Positions 25,389-34,650 of a DNA stretch of 37,351 nt are shown here, in pieces. The stretch lies in assembly GCA_027038295.1 (NCBI GenBank), contig JALVXD010000172.1:1-37351 (forward strand), given 5' to 3'. The DNA comes from Campylobacteraceae bacterium (GTDB lineage: Bacteria; Campylobacterota; Campylobacteria; Campylobacterales; Sulfurovaceae). The stretch's first letter is position 1. Every line of letters starts with the position of its first letter. The translations under genes and the position numbers were made by a program. The notes under the pieces were generated by a model that ran no database searches, was not told where the DNA came from, and worked only from the letters and a program-made list of their open reading frames with translations.

Positions 25389-26126
25389 ATGAAACAAGTA
25401 AAACTATCGTTAATTGCTCTTTTTGCAATGGGAAGTTTCGGATATGCAGGTGGGGATATTATGCCAGTAACTGAGTTTGAAACAGAAGATGTTACTCTTG
25501 CAGAAGAGGCTTATGTTGAACCTGCTGTAGAAGAGGAGTATGTTGCTCCTGTAGTAGAAGCTCCAGCTCCCGTAGCTGTTAAGCCAGTTCCAGTGGTTCC
25601 TGTTAAAAACATTAAGGCAAATGGATTTTATGCAGGTTTAGGTATTGCAGGAGCTCAGTATAAATCAAATTGTGATTCAGCTTGTCCAAAATCAGGTAAA
25701 GATAAAACAGTTGGTGTTATGGCAAGAGTAGGTTATGACTTCAATAAATATGTAGGTATTGAAGCAAGAGGTATTAGAACCAACTGGAAAGCCGATGGTG
25801 GAAAAGTAAAACATGCAGGTATTTTTGTTAAGCCTATGTACCCTGTAACAGATGCAACTAATGTATATGGATTGGTTGGTGTGGCAAAAACTAAAACTGA
25901 TGGTCATCTTCAAAAGACAAATGCAGAAACATTGGCTCTTGGTGCTGGTGTAGAGGTTGACTTAAGTGCAGACAGAGCAAAAGAGGGTCGTTACAATAGA
26001 GCTTTTGATGGTCAAGGTGACCAAGAGAAAGGTTTGGGTGTATTCCTCGACTATGAAAGAATGGCAGTTAAATCAGGTGCTCCTGACTTAGATGCTGTTT
26101 CAGCTGGTGTTACTTACGACTTTTAA
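25389..26126 (+). CDS. Outer-membrane beta-barrel protein with Pro/Glu/Val-rich linker
   Basis: This 245-residue outer-membrane protein has a signal peptide at 1-20 (ending FGYA). An acidic, proline- and valine-rich linker follows at about 25-75 (repeated E-E-x-Y-V and P-V-x-V-x-P patterns). A small beta-barrel from about 76 to the end starts GFYAGLGIAGAQYKS. It includes GVMARVGYDFNKYVGIEARG and ends AGVTYDF, with the C-terminal aromatic residue used by the BAM complex. The barrel resembles the OmpA-type 8-stranded fold, but there is no peptidoglycan-binding OmpA domain. The Cys94/Cys98 pair (CDSAC) could form a disulfide. It lies between two giant surface proteins, which suggests, but does not prove, a shared envelope role. 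Confidence 0.75.
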   Translation: MKQVKLSLIALFAMGSFGYAGGDIMPVTEFETEDVTLAEEAYVEPAVEEEYVAPVVEAPAPVAVKPVPVVPVKNIKANGFYAGLGIAGAQYKSNCDSACPKSGKDKTVGVMARVGYDFNKYVGIEARGIRTNWKADGGKVKHAGIFVKPMYPVTDATNVYGLVGVAKTKTDGHLQKTNAETLALGAGVEVDLSADRAKEGRYNRAFDGQGDQEKGLGVFLDYERMAVKSGAPDLDAVSAGVTYDF

Positions 26127-26155
26127 TTTTATCTTCTTTTAGTCTTTTTTTCCCA

Positions 26156-26184
26156 AGCTTAGTGACCAAAGGGGTCACTAAGTT
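26156..26184 (+). terminator. Terminator after the beta-barrel gene
   Basis: CTTAGTGACC (26158-26167) pairs perfectly with GGTCACTAAG (26173-26182), extended by a G-U and an A-T pair. A T-rich segment (CTTCTTTTTTA) begins about 12 nt downstream. It separates the beta-barrel gene from the second giant gene, which therefore needs its own promoter in the A/T-rich DNA at 26200-26340. Confidence 0.75.
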
Positions 26185-26357
26185 GAAGTAAAATTCTTCT
26201 TTTTTATACTCCCTTTTTCTTTTACTATTTAAAATTGTTTTTCTCTAAATATTGGTGTTGTTCTTTTTTATATATTTTATTTCATTGTTACTATTTTAAA
26301 TTAAGTTCTATTTTATTTATACTAAAATAAATATATAAATTAGTAGAGGAAATTAAT

Positions 26358-29300
26358 ATGAATTTAAGAATAAGCTCTATACTTTCGATTTTATTACTTG
26401 GAAGTACGCTTCAAGCTGCAACACTGACACTTACGACAAAATATGGTGCAACAGGTGGATTAGCTGGTAACTTTAATAATGTTGGAGATCAGGTTAATGG
26501 ACGAAATATTTGTCCAGCTGTCAATGATTATAATAATGGTACAGCAGGATGTGATATGTCAGGTGATGCTGGTTATAGTGATAATGGTACTGGAGATCCA
26601 TCTGATGATAGTTATAGTGGGGATTTAATAGTTCGTACCAATGATAGTTTTGAAGCAGTTGCTAAATATAGTTGGCTTGGAAATGCTGGAGGAGATGAGG
26701 AGCAAGTAACAATTTCTGGAGTTTTACCAGCTGGTAAAGGATTTATTTGGGATGGTATTCCTGGTTCGTGTGATCAAACATTAAGTACACTTTCTGAAGA
26801 TAAGAAAAATATTGACTGTGTTAGAAAAGATTTTGATACAAATGATGTTGGTTCCTATAGTGAACAGATGACTTTTTCTGTTAAAGTTGAAGGAGACGCA
26901 GTTAATGGGAGTATTCCTGGTGATATTACGTTCTCTATTAAAGAGCCTACTGGTACAGCAGGTACACTTACTGATGGTGTAGAAGATGGAAATAGTGCTA
27001 ACCTTTTAAAGGTAACAGCTTCTCCACGTTGGAATATTGATAAACATGATGGTCCAGGATATTATACAACATCTTATGGAGTGAACGATGCAGATGGTAA
27101 TCCTGGGTGGTATCTTTGGTACAATTTTACTATTGAAGTAGATGAGGTTCCTGGAGAAACTGATGACCCTATCAACCCTAGCTTAGGGAATGAAGCTCTT
27201 AAAGGTGGTACTAATGCAACAGTTACATTTACAGATGATTTAAGTAATATCTCTCCTAATGCTAAATTAGTTACGTGGGATACGAATGGTAATTTTTCAC
27301 CAACATCTAATGCTTGTGATATGGATAACTATACTAATAGTGATGAGCCTTTTCCCTACTTAAATACGACTTATCCTGATAGAAGTATTCCTCTTGCTCG
27401 GGGTACAATGGGGGTTACTTGTACACAAACAGGTACTACTGTAGCCGTAGAGGTAACGGGTATTGATGGGACATTAACTAATGCACCTATTCGAAGTCAA
27501 AATGGAACTCTTTTACCTGTAAATCGTAATATTGCAGCTATTGGTGTACTGCGTGTATTTGTTCCTCTTTCTGATGTTGAAGCTGGAGAAGATGGGATAG
27601 TTGGTAATGATGATGATGGTACTTTGAGTGCAACAAACTGTTTAACTAATTTTAATCCAGTTGGTATATCAGATGGTACTAATTTTAATGGTTTAGGTGA
27701 GAGTGAAGCTGATAATTGTAGAAATATTACTCTATATGCTACGCGTGGTTCATGGAGTAAGTCTTATCGTAAGGGTTGGAGTGATCAATCTAATCAAATA
27801 AGCCAATGGGGAGGTGGCTCTTGGGCTTTACCTCCAACAGATGGATCAATAGTGAGGGCAGGTGATGCTACAGCTACTCCTGGCTCTGTTTGGGGTACTT
27901 ACACTGTATATACTAATACAGGTGGAACCGATATAGAGAATCCTGCAATATGTGATGTTATAGATGTTGAAACCTATAAAATGGTATTGCTTGATGCAAC
28001 TACAGATAATTCAGCTACTTTTGTAGATGATACAAAACATGCTGTAGATTTGAATTATGGTACCACAGAAACAGTTCCTAATATAAAAGTTGAATATGCA
28101 ACAGGTTATGTAGGCACATGGCCACCAGCTCCAGATGCACCAGCAGGTTTAGCTGTTGCAAGAGAGTGTAATGCTACAGATATTACTTGGTATCCAGATC
28201 TTCTTTCTGCTGAGGCAAGTGGACAACCAGTATCAAAGGTAAGACTTTCAGCTCCAACTTTACCTGTCCAAAAACTTATGGCAATGCGTATTAAACATGA
28301 AGCTCGTTCAACTTATTTGACATCGGGTGATCCCATACCAAATAATAAACTTTTAGTAAACTATGCAACCTATAAAAGTGCTTTAACAGATAACAAATAC
28401 GTTTCTATTAATTATCAGCCAAATGATGCAAGTATAAATCATATAGGTGGATGGTCTGGAGATAGACTGATCATGGAAAGAGCAAAAGTAAGAGTTTTAA
28501 AAGAGATGCTTCCTACAGCAGTAAGTCCTGGCTCTGAAGTAACGGTTAAGTTGACTCCAAGCTTTACAACAGATGGTTCAGGATCAGAAAGTAGTAATGT
28601 TCAAATTGTAGATGTTTTACCAAATGGATTAAGCTATAAAAATGGAACAACTATTGGTTCATATGGAACATCATTTACCCCTTATGGAGAGCCACAAGTT
28701 ATTTCTCCTGCTACAGATGCTACCTGTAACACTTATGCAGCAGCTATTGTAGCAAAAGGACATCCATGTGCTACACTCAATGGTGGCACAGGAAAAGAGA
28801 GTATTTTAGTTTGGGATTTAGGTTCTCAAACAACGGGGACAGTTTATAGTGATTTAAATTTGACAGCTATTGTTACTGTTGATGCACCAGCTGGTGTTTT
28901 AGCAAACTATGTGCAGATTGAGTCTCCAGCTGATGATAGTGTAGCATCAAAACGAGTTGATAATGCAAATGTAAGCAATTCGGTACCTTCATCCCTACTT
29001 ATTGTAAAAAGTGTTCAGACACCTCTACATGAAATTAATAAAGATGGACTCCTAAACTGGATGGAGTTTAGAGTTGGTTTGAGGAATGGAGCATCAACAC
29101 CTTTAACCGAATTAGATATTATTGATGTTTTACCTTTTAATGGTGATGGTGTAGAGGGAAGCTTTACGTTTACTCCTCTTCCTGGTACAACTGTAGCTAG
29201 AAAAAGAGATGTGGCTACAAACTTTAATGGAGCTTTTCAATTTGATAGTATGTCATTTGATGAAAATGGTCAATGTAATGCACGTGGTATATCGTATTGG

Positions 29301-32300
29301 TTTACGAAACAAGCAGGACCATTAGATATTAGTCCATTACACGCTTCAAATACAAAAGCAGATGGAACACCTGAGACTATTTGGTGTGAAGGTACTACAG
29401 ATGGACCAGATGCTGGATGTGGATTTACCGATGCAGAAGTCACAGCTGTACGTACAAGAGGTGTAAGTATGACAGCATCTGGAACATGTTTTGTAAATCT
29501 AAAGTTTGCGACAGATGATAATAATGATAATGATATCTACTCAAACACAGCTGCTTCAACAGCAATAGCTGAAGATGGAAGTAAGCTTGATGCTGTACTT
29601 TCAAATACAGTTTCAGCTAAAGTTTATGCGAGTAGTATTGGTGATAAAGTTTGGTATGATAGAGATGCTGATGGTATTCAAGATGAGGGAGAGACAGCTA
29701 TTGGTGGTGTGACTGTTAAGTTATACAAAGATGATGGTACACTTTTATCAACAACTATAACTGCTGCTGATGGTACCTATGGGTTTAAAAACCTTCTAAA
29801 TGGGGACTATATTATTGAGTTCATTAAACCAGTGGGATACTTGGTAACTACGAAAGGTAGTGGTGGAGATCAAACATTAGATTCTAATATTAATACTAAT
29901 GGGAAAACTGATATCATTACTTTGGGTGAAGATGAAGAGAACCCTACTATAGATGCAGGTTTCTTTAGTCCAATAATCTCAGGAAATATCTTTTCTGATG
30001 GTAATGGTGATAATACCATTAATGGAACAAAAATTTCTACAGTAAGTGAAGAGCAACTTCATGCAACACTGTTGGCTGAAGATGGAACTGTATTAGCAAC
30101 AAAACCTATTGCAGTAAGTGGTTCTTATGAATTTGATGGAGAAGATGGAGTGCTTGCTAATAAGAACTACTCTGTTGTTTTAAGTACTGTATCTGGAACT
30201 ACAATACCAAAACTCCCAGATACTTGGAATAATGCAGATGGTGAGCATATTGGAACAGCTGTTGGAACAGATGGTCAAAATGCACAAGGTGAAGGTGATG
30301 GTAAAATAGTTGTTAATCTTCTTGAGGAAAATGTTCCTGAAGTAAACTTTGGAATTAATGAGAAACCAGTAGCACAAGACAAAACAGAGGCTCCACAACT
30401 GAACCCAGGAGCAGATGTAAAAGTCTCTGTGCCAGATTTAAATGTAACAGATAGAGAAGATGGAACACCAACAACGATAACCATCACAACACTTCCTACT
30501 AATGGAAAACTCTATTATAATGGAAACTTAGTAACAGTAAATGAGGCTATTGAAAATGCAGACCCAAGTAAATTTACCGTTGACCCAGACAATGGTGACC
30601 AAACTGTTATGTTTAACTATACAACAACTGATAAAGTTGGTGTAGTATCAGATGAAGCAACGGTTACTATGCCATTTAGAGGATTGAAAATTTCAGGAAA
30701 TATCTTTGATGATGGAAGTGGTGATGATACTATTAATGGTACAAAAATTTCAAGTCCAGATAGTAAACAACTCTATGCAACTCTTTTAAATGGTGATGGT
30801 GCAGTATTGGCAACTAAAGCAATATCATCAGGAGCATATAGCTTTAATGGTGATGATGGGATTAAGCCAAATAGTAGTTACACCGTAGTGCTTAGTACAG
30901 AAGCAAATGCAACTGAGGCAAAACTTCCAACAGATTGGAACCATGCAGATGGTGAGCATATTGGTACAACTGAAGGAACAGATGGTGATGCAGATGGTTC
31001 CATTTCAGTTTCAGTAGAGGGTGTAGATGTTCCAGAAGTTAATTTTGGAATCAACAACAAGCCGACAGCTGTAGATAAAGCTGAGCCAACACAAGCAAAC
31101 CCTGGAAAAGATAATCAGGTAGTTGTACCAACATTGAGCATAGCAGACAAAGAAGATGGTACACCAACAACCATAACCATAACAACAGTTCCTACTAATG
31201 GAAAATTATACTATGATGGTGATGAAGTAAATGCTGGAGATACATTAACTGATTTTGACCCAAGTAAATTTACGGTTGACCCAGATAATGGAGACCAAAC
31301 TCTTGAGTTTAAATATACTGCAACAGATAGAGCTGGTGTGGTTTCAGATGAGGCTAAAGTGACTCTACCATTTACAGATATTGCTATCTCTGGAAAACTA
31401 TTTGATGATGGAAATGCTAATGGGAATGTCGATGGAAATTTAACAGCAAAAGCTGATGATACACAACTCTATGTAACTCTAGTCGATACTAATGGTGATG
31501 CTGTAGCTTCTAAACCTTTAGGTGCAGATGGAACATATATCTTCTCAAATGTTGATGGTGTTACACCAAATACAAACTATACCATGGTTCTTTCTGATGA
31601 AGCAAATAGAACAACTCCAAAGCTTCCAGAAAACTGGAACAATGCAGATGGTGAAAATATTGGTCTTAATGGACTTGACAGAGATGCAAATGGTATTGTA
31701 ACTGTTAATGTAGCTTCAACACATATTCCAGAGATTAACTTTGGTATCAATAAAAAGCCAGTAGCTGATGATAAAACAGAGCCAACACAGTTTAATCCAG
31801 GTTCAGATGTACAAGTAAGCGTTCCCACATTAACCGTTAGTGATAAAGAAGATGGAACTCCAGCTATTGTAACCATTAGAACACTGCCTACAAATGCAAC
31901 ACTCTATTATGATGGTGCAGAGGTAACAGTTGATATGGAGATAGCTGATTTAACGCTATTGACAGTTAACCCAGATGATGGTGACCAAACAGTACTGTTT
32001 ACGTATACTTCAACTGATGTAACAGGTATGGTCTCTGACCTAGCAACGGTGACTATGCCATTTAAAGGGATTAAAATCGCAGGTAATATCTTTAATGATG
32101 GTAATGCTGATGGTACAGTAAATGGTACGCCAATAGCTTCACCAAATGGTACGCAGTTACATGCTACTCTTTTAGATGTTAATGGAACAGCGATTGCCAC
32201 TACACCTATAGCAGAAGATGGAACATACAGCTTTGGAAATAAAGATGGTATTTTACCAAACCACTCATACTCTGTAGTACTTAGTACAACAGCTAATTCA

Positions 32301-34643
32301 AATGAAGCTTCTCTTCCAGTGAACTGGAACAATGCAGATGGTGAGCATATAGGTGCAAATACAGGTCTTGATGATGCTCCTGATGGAGTTATTAACGTAA
32401 CTGTAGTAGAGACAGATGTGGTCGAAGTGAACTTTGGAATCAATAAAAAACCAGTTGCAGGTGATAATACAGGTGAATTACAACTTAACCCAGGAACAGA
32501 TGTTCAGGTCAATGTAATTGATTTAAATGTTAGTGATAGTGAAGATACCACACCAAGTACTGTAACAATTAAAAGTGTACCAAGTAATGGAACACTATAT
32601 TATAATGGTGTAGAGGTTACAGAGAATCAAGTGATTGAAAATTTTGATAATAGTAAATTAACACTTGACCCAAATAATGGTAGTTTAACAGTTTCATTTA
32701 CTTATACAACTACAGATGGTAGTGGTGTAGAGTCAGACGTAGCAACTATTGCGATGCCATTTAAAGGTCTGAAAATTTCAGGAAATATCTTTAATGATGG
32801 TAACAATAATGGAACAGTCGATGGAGACTTAACATCAAAAGCTGATGAGGTAGCACTCTATGCTGTATTACTAGACAGTAATGGTAATTTTATGGCAAGA
32901 GAAGCTATAAAAGCAGCTGGTTCTTATGATTTTGATGGATTAGATGGAATTGTTCCAAACAGTACTTATAATGTTGTTCTAACTTCTGATGCAAATGGTA
33001 CAACAGCAATGTTGCCAAACACATGGACTAATGCAGATGGTGAGCATATAGGAGCTGATGCTGGTTTAGATAGAGTAGCAGATGGGGAGATTGAAGTTGT
33101 AGTAACTACTAAAGATATTCCAGAGATTAACTTTGGGATTAACAAAAGACCAGTGGCAGATGATAAAACAGAACCAGAGCAATTAAATACAAGTAGAGAT
33201 GCTCAGTATGTAGTACCTACGTTAACAGTGAGTGATAATGAAGATGCTTCACCAGTGATAACCATTACAACACTACCTACAAATGGAACACTTTACTATG
33301 AGGGAACTCCTGTAGAGTTAAATGCAACCATTGCAGACCCAAGTAAGTTGACAATTGACCCAGATGATGGTGACCAAAATATTACCTTTACCTATACATC
33401 AACAGATGTAACAGGTGCAATTTCAGACCCTGCAACGGTAGTTATGCCATTTGTTGGTGTGAAAATTTCAGGATACATCTTTGCAGATGGTAACAACGAT
33501 GAGACAGTTAATGGAACGCAGATAGCAACAGTAGATGGTGTTCAACTCTATGCAACACTTCTTAATGAGAATAATGAGACTTTAGCTACTGTAGCGATTG
33601 ATAGTAATGGAAGTTACCTCTTTGAAAACAAAGATGGTGTCTACCCGAACAATAATTACCATGTGGTACTTAGTACAGAAGCCAATGCTACAACAGCAAA
33701 ACTTCCAGAAAACTGGAACCATGCAGATGGTGAGCATATAGGTAGAGATAAAGGTTTAGATGATAGTGCTAATGGAGTGATAGATGTAAGTGTTGTAACA
33801 ACAGATGTTCCAGAGGTTAACTTTGGTATCAATAAAAGACCAGTGGTTGAAGATGTTACCTCAGTAGTTCAAGCCAATCCAGGTGCAGATAAACAAATAA
33901 AAGTGATAGATTTAGGTATTATTGATAATGAAGATGGTTCACCAAAAACGGTAACTATTGTATCTTTACCAACAGATGGTACACTCTATTATGATGGTGT
34001 TGCAGTAGAAAAAGGACAAATTATTCCTAACTTTAATAATAAGTTATTAACAGTTGACCCTAAAAATGGTGCAACAAAGATAGAGTTTGATTATACTACA
34101 ACTGATAATACAGGTTGGGAGTCAGAAAAAGCAAGAGCGACCATGCCATTTGCAGCTGTTGCTCCATCAGAAAACTTTACTGCAGAAGATGATGCACAAC
34201 CTGCAAGTTTAGAAGGTCCAGTAACTACTATAAATGTACTGGACAATGATGCTTTAGGTGCAGGAAGCATTATTCATCTTCTTGATACAAATAATGGTAC
34301 GATTTTATGGAATGATGGTACAGCTGTAGGTTCAGCAACCATTAATACACAAGATAGTGTTGTGGTTCCTGGTGAAGGAGTTTGGACAGTAAATGGTGAT
34401 ACAGTTGTGTTTACAGCAGAAGAAGGTTTCACAGGAATTCCAACACCAATCTACTATGTCGTAGAAGATAACCAAGGAAACCAAACCAATGCAGCACAAG
34501 TAGCAATTATAAGTAATTGTGTTTGTGATACTTATGAAAATTCTGTATCAGCATTGAATCCATGGTGGATGCTAGTCGGAATGTTCTTTATCTCAATTTT
34601 AGGAGCTCTCTTTGCAAGAAGAGAGTTTGAAGAACTTAAGTAA
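26358..34643 (+). CDS. Giant secreted multi-repeat surface protein with C-terminal sorting signal
   Basis: This 2761-residue predicted surface protein is preceded by AGAGGA. Residues 1-20 are a signal peptide ending LQA. About 21-230 is a beta-rich domain (TNDSFEAVAKYSWLGNAGG, LPAGKGFIWDGIPGSC) of a type I recall from large fimbrial or isopeptide proteins. DUF11-like segments occur around 707-870 and 878-1090, and an SdrD_B domain at 1092-1206 (SIGDKVWYDRDADGIQDEGE). Six tandem ~230-residue modules fill 1207-2598. A single CshA-like repeat (NVLDNDALGAGS, GEGVWTV, FTAEEGFTGIPTPI) covers about 2605-2718. The end is CVCDTYENSVSAL, one membrane span and ARREFEELK, matching the end of the other giant protein. 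Likely a long cell-surface fibre or adhesin; substrate unknown. Confidence 0.85.
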   Translation: MNLRISSILSILLLGSTLQAATLTLTTKYGATGGLAGNFNNVGDQVNGRNICPAVNDYNNGTAGCDMSGDAGYSDNGTGDPSDDSYSGDLIVRTNDSFEAVAKYSWLGNAGGDEEQVTISGVLPAGKGFIWDGIPGSCDQTLSTLSEDKKNIDCVRKDFDTNDVGSYSEQMTFSVKVEGDAVNGSIPGDITFSIKEPTGTAGTLTDGVEDGNSANLLKVTASPRWNIDKHDGPGYYTTSYGVNDADGNPGWYLWYNFTIEVDEVPGETDDPINPSLGNEALKGGTNATVTFTDDLSNISPNAKLVTWDTNGNFSPTSNACDMDNYTNSDEPFPYLNTTYPDRSIPLARGTMGVTCTQTGTTVAVEVTGIDGTLTNAPIRSQNGTLLPVNRNIAAIGVLRVFVPLSDVEAGEDGIVGNDDDGTLSATNCLTNFNPVGISDGTNFNGLGESEADNCRNITLYATRGSWSKSYRKGWSDQSNQISQWGGGSWALPPTDGSIVRAGDATATPGSVWGTYTVYTNTGGTDIENPAICDVIDVETYKMVLLDATTDNSATFVDDTKHAVDLNYGTTETVPNIKVEYATGYVGTWPPAPDAPAGLAVARECNATDITWYPDLLSAEASGQPVSKVRLSAPTLPVQKLMAMRIKHEARSTYLTSGDPIPNNKLLVNYATYKSALTDNKYVSINYQPNDASINHIGGWSGDRLIMERAKVRVLKEMLPTAVSPGSEVTVKLTPSFTTDGSGSESSNVQIVDVLPNGLSYKNGTTIGSYGTSFTPYGEPQVISPATDATCNTYAAAIVAKGHPCATLNGGTGKESILVWDLGSQTTGTVYSDLNLTAIVTVDAPAGVLANYVQIESPADDSVASKRVDNANVSNSVPSSLLIVKSVQTPLHEINKDGLLNWMEFRVGLRNGASTPLTELDIIDVLPFNGDGVEGSFTFTPLPGTTVARKRDVATNFNGAFQFDSMSFDENGQCNARGISYWFTKQAGPLDISPLHASNTKADGTPETIWCEGTTDGPDAGCGFTDAEVTAVRTRGVSMTASGTCFVNLKFATDDNNDNDIYSNTAASTAIAEDGSKLDAVLSNTVSAKVYASSIGDKVWYDRDADGIQDEGETAIGGVTVKLYKDDGTLLSTTITAADGTYGFKNLLNGDYIIEFIKPVGYLVTTKGSGGDQTLDSNINTNGKTDIITLGEDEENPTIDAGFFSPIISGNIFSDGNGDNTINGTKISTVSEEQLHATLLAEDGTVLATKPIAVSGSYEFDGEDGVLANKNYSVVLSTVSGTTIPKLPDTWNNADGEHIGTAVGTDGQNAQGEGDGKIVVNLLEENVPEVNFGINEKPVAQDKTEAPQLNPGADVKVSVPDLNVTDREDGTPTTITITTLPTNGKLYYNGNLVTVNEAIENADPSKFTVDPDNGDQTVMFNYTTTDKVGVVSDEATVTMPFRGLKISGNIFDDGSGDDTINGTKISSPDSKQLYATLLNGDGAVLATKAISSGAYSFNGDDGIKPNSSYTVVLSTEANATEAKLPTDWNHADGEHIGTTEGTDGDADGSISVSVEGVDVPEVNFGINNKPTAVDKAEPTQANPGKDNQVVVPTLSIADKEDGTPTTITITTVPTNGKLYYDGDEVNAGDTLTDFDPSKFTVDPDNGDQTLEFKYTATDRAGVVSDEAKVTLPFTDIAISGKLFDDGNANGNVDGNLTAKADDTQLYVTLVDTNGDAVASKPLGADGTYIFSNVDGVTPNTNYTMVLSDEANRTTPKLPENWNNADGENIGLNGLDRDANGIVTVNVASTHIPEINFGINKKPVADDKTEPTQFNPGSDVQVSVPTLTVSDKEDGTPAIVTIRTLPTNATLYYDGAEVTVDMEIADLTLLTVNPDDGDQTVLFTYTSTDVTGMVSDLATVTMPFKGIKIAGNIFNDGNADGTVNGTPIASPNGTQLHATLLDVNGTAIATTPIAEDGTYSFGNKDGILPNHSYSVVLSTTANSNEASLPVNWNNADGEHIGANTGLDDAPDGVINVTVVETDVVEVNFGINKKPVAGDNTGELQLNPGTDVQVNVIDLNVSDSEDTTPSTVTIKSVPSNGTLYYNGVEVTENQVIENFDNSKLTLDPNNGSLTVSFTYTTTDGSGVESDVATIAMPFKGLKISGNIFNDGNNNGTVDGDLTSKADEVALYAVLLDSNGNFMAREAIKAAGSYDFDGLDGIVPNSTYNVVLTSDANGTTAMLPNTWTNADGEHIGADAGLDRVADGEIEVVVTTKDIPEINFGINKRPVADDKTEPEQLNTSRDAQYVVPTLTVSDNEDASPVITITTLPTNGTLYYEGTPVELNATIADPSKLTIDPDDGDQNITFTYTSTDVTGAISDPATVVMPFVGVKISGYIFADGNNDETVNGTQIATVDGVQLYATLLNENNETLATVAIDSNGSYLFENKDGVYPNNNYHVVLSTEANATTAKLPENWNHADGEHIGRDKGLDDSANGVIDVSVVTTDVPEVNFGINKRPVVEDVTSVVQANPGADKQIKVIDLGIIDNEDGSPKTVTIVSLPTDGTLYYDGVAVEKGQIIPNFNNKLLTVDPKNGATKIEFDYTTTDNTGWESEKARATMPFAAVAPSENFTAEDDAQPASLEGPVTTINVLDNDALGAGSIIHLLDTNNGTILWNDGTAVGSATINTQDSVVVPGEGVWTVNGDTVVFTAEEGFTGIPTPIYYVVEDNQGNQTNAAQVAIISNCVCDTYENSVSALNPWWMLVGMFFISILGALFARREFEELK
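29976..34152 (+). repeat. Six tandem ~690-bp coding repeats
   Basis: Units start at 29976, 30690, 31386, 32076, 32775 and 33465 and are 690-714 bp long. Each encodes a first half of the type ISGNIFxDGN...TxNGT, then PNxxYxVVLST, WNxADGEHIG and VPEVNFGINKxP. The second half is of the type NPGxDxQVxVPxLxVxDxED, TLPTNGTLYYxG, DPxxGDQTVxFxYT and ATVTMPF. Copies are similar in protein but clearly diverged, so this is an old expansion. I recall closely similar composite modules in large Bacteroidetes surface proteins. Confidence 0.95.
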
Positions 34644-34650
34644 GAGCTTT

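Noticed and set aside
25389-26126. Annotation of the barrel protein as OmpA
   Set aside because: It lacks the C-terminal peptidoglycan-binding domain; only the small barrel is comparable.
31907-32443. Open 178-codon frame on the minus strand inside the repeat array
   Set aside because: It is antisense to the giant repeat protein, recurs as a by-product of repeated codons, has no ribosome binding site and resembles no family.
29976-34152. Regularly spaced repeats considered as a CRISPR or satellite array
   Set aside because: The repeats are ~690 bp, in frame and fully coding, so they are protein domain repeats.
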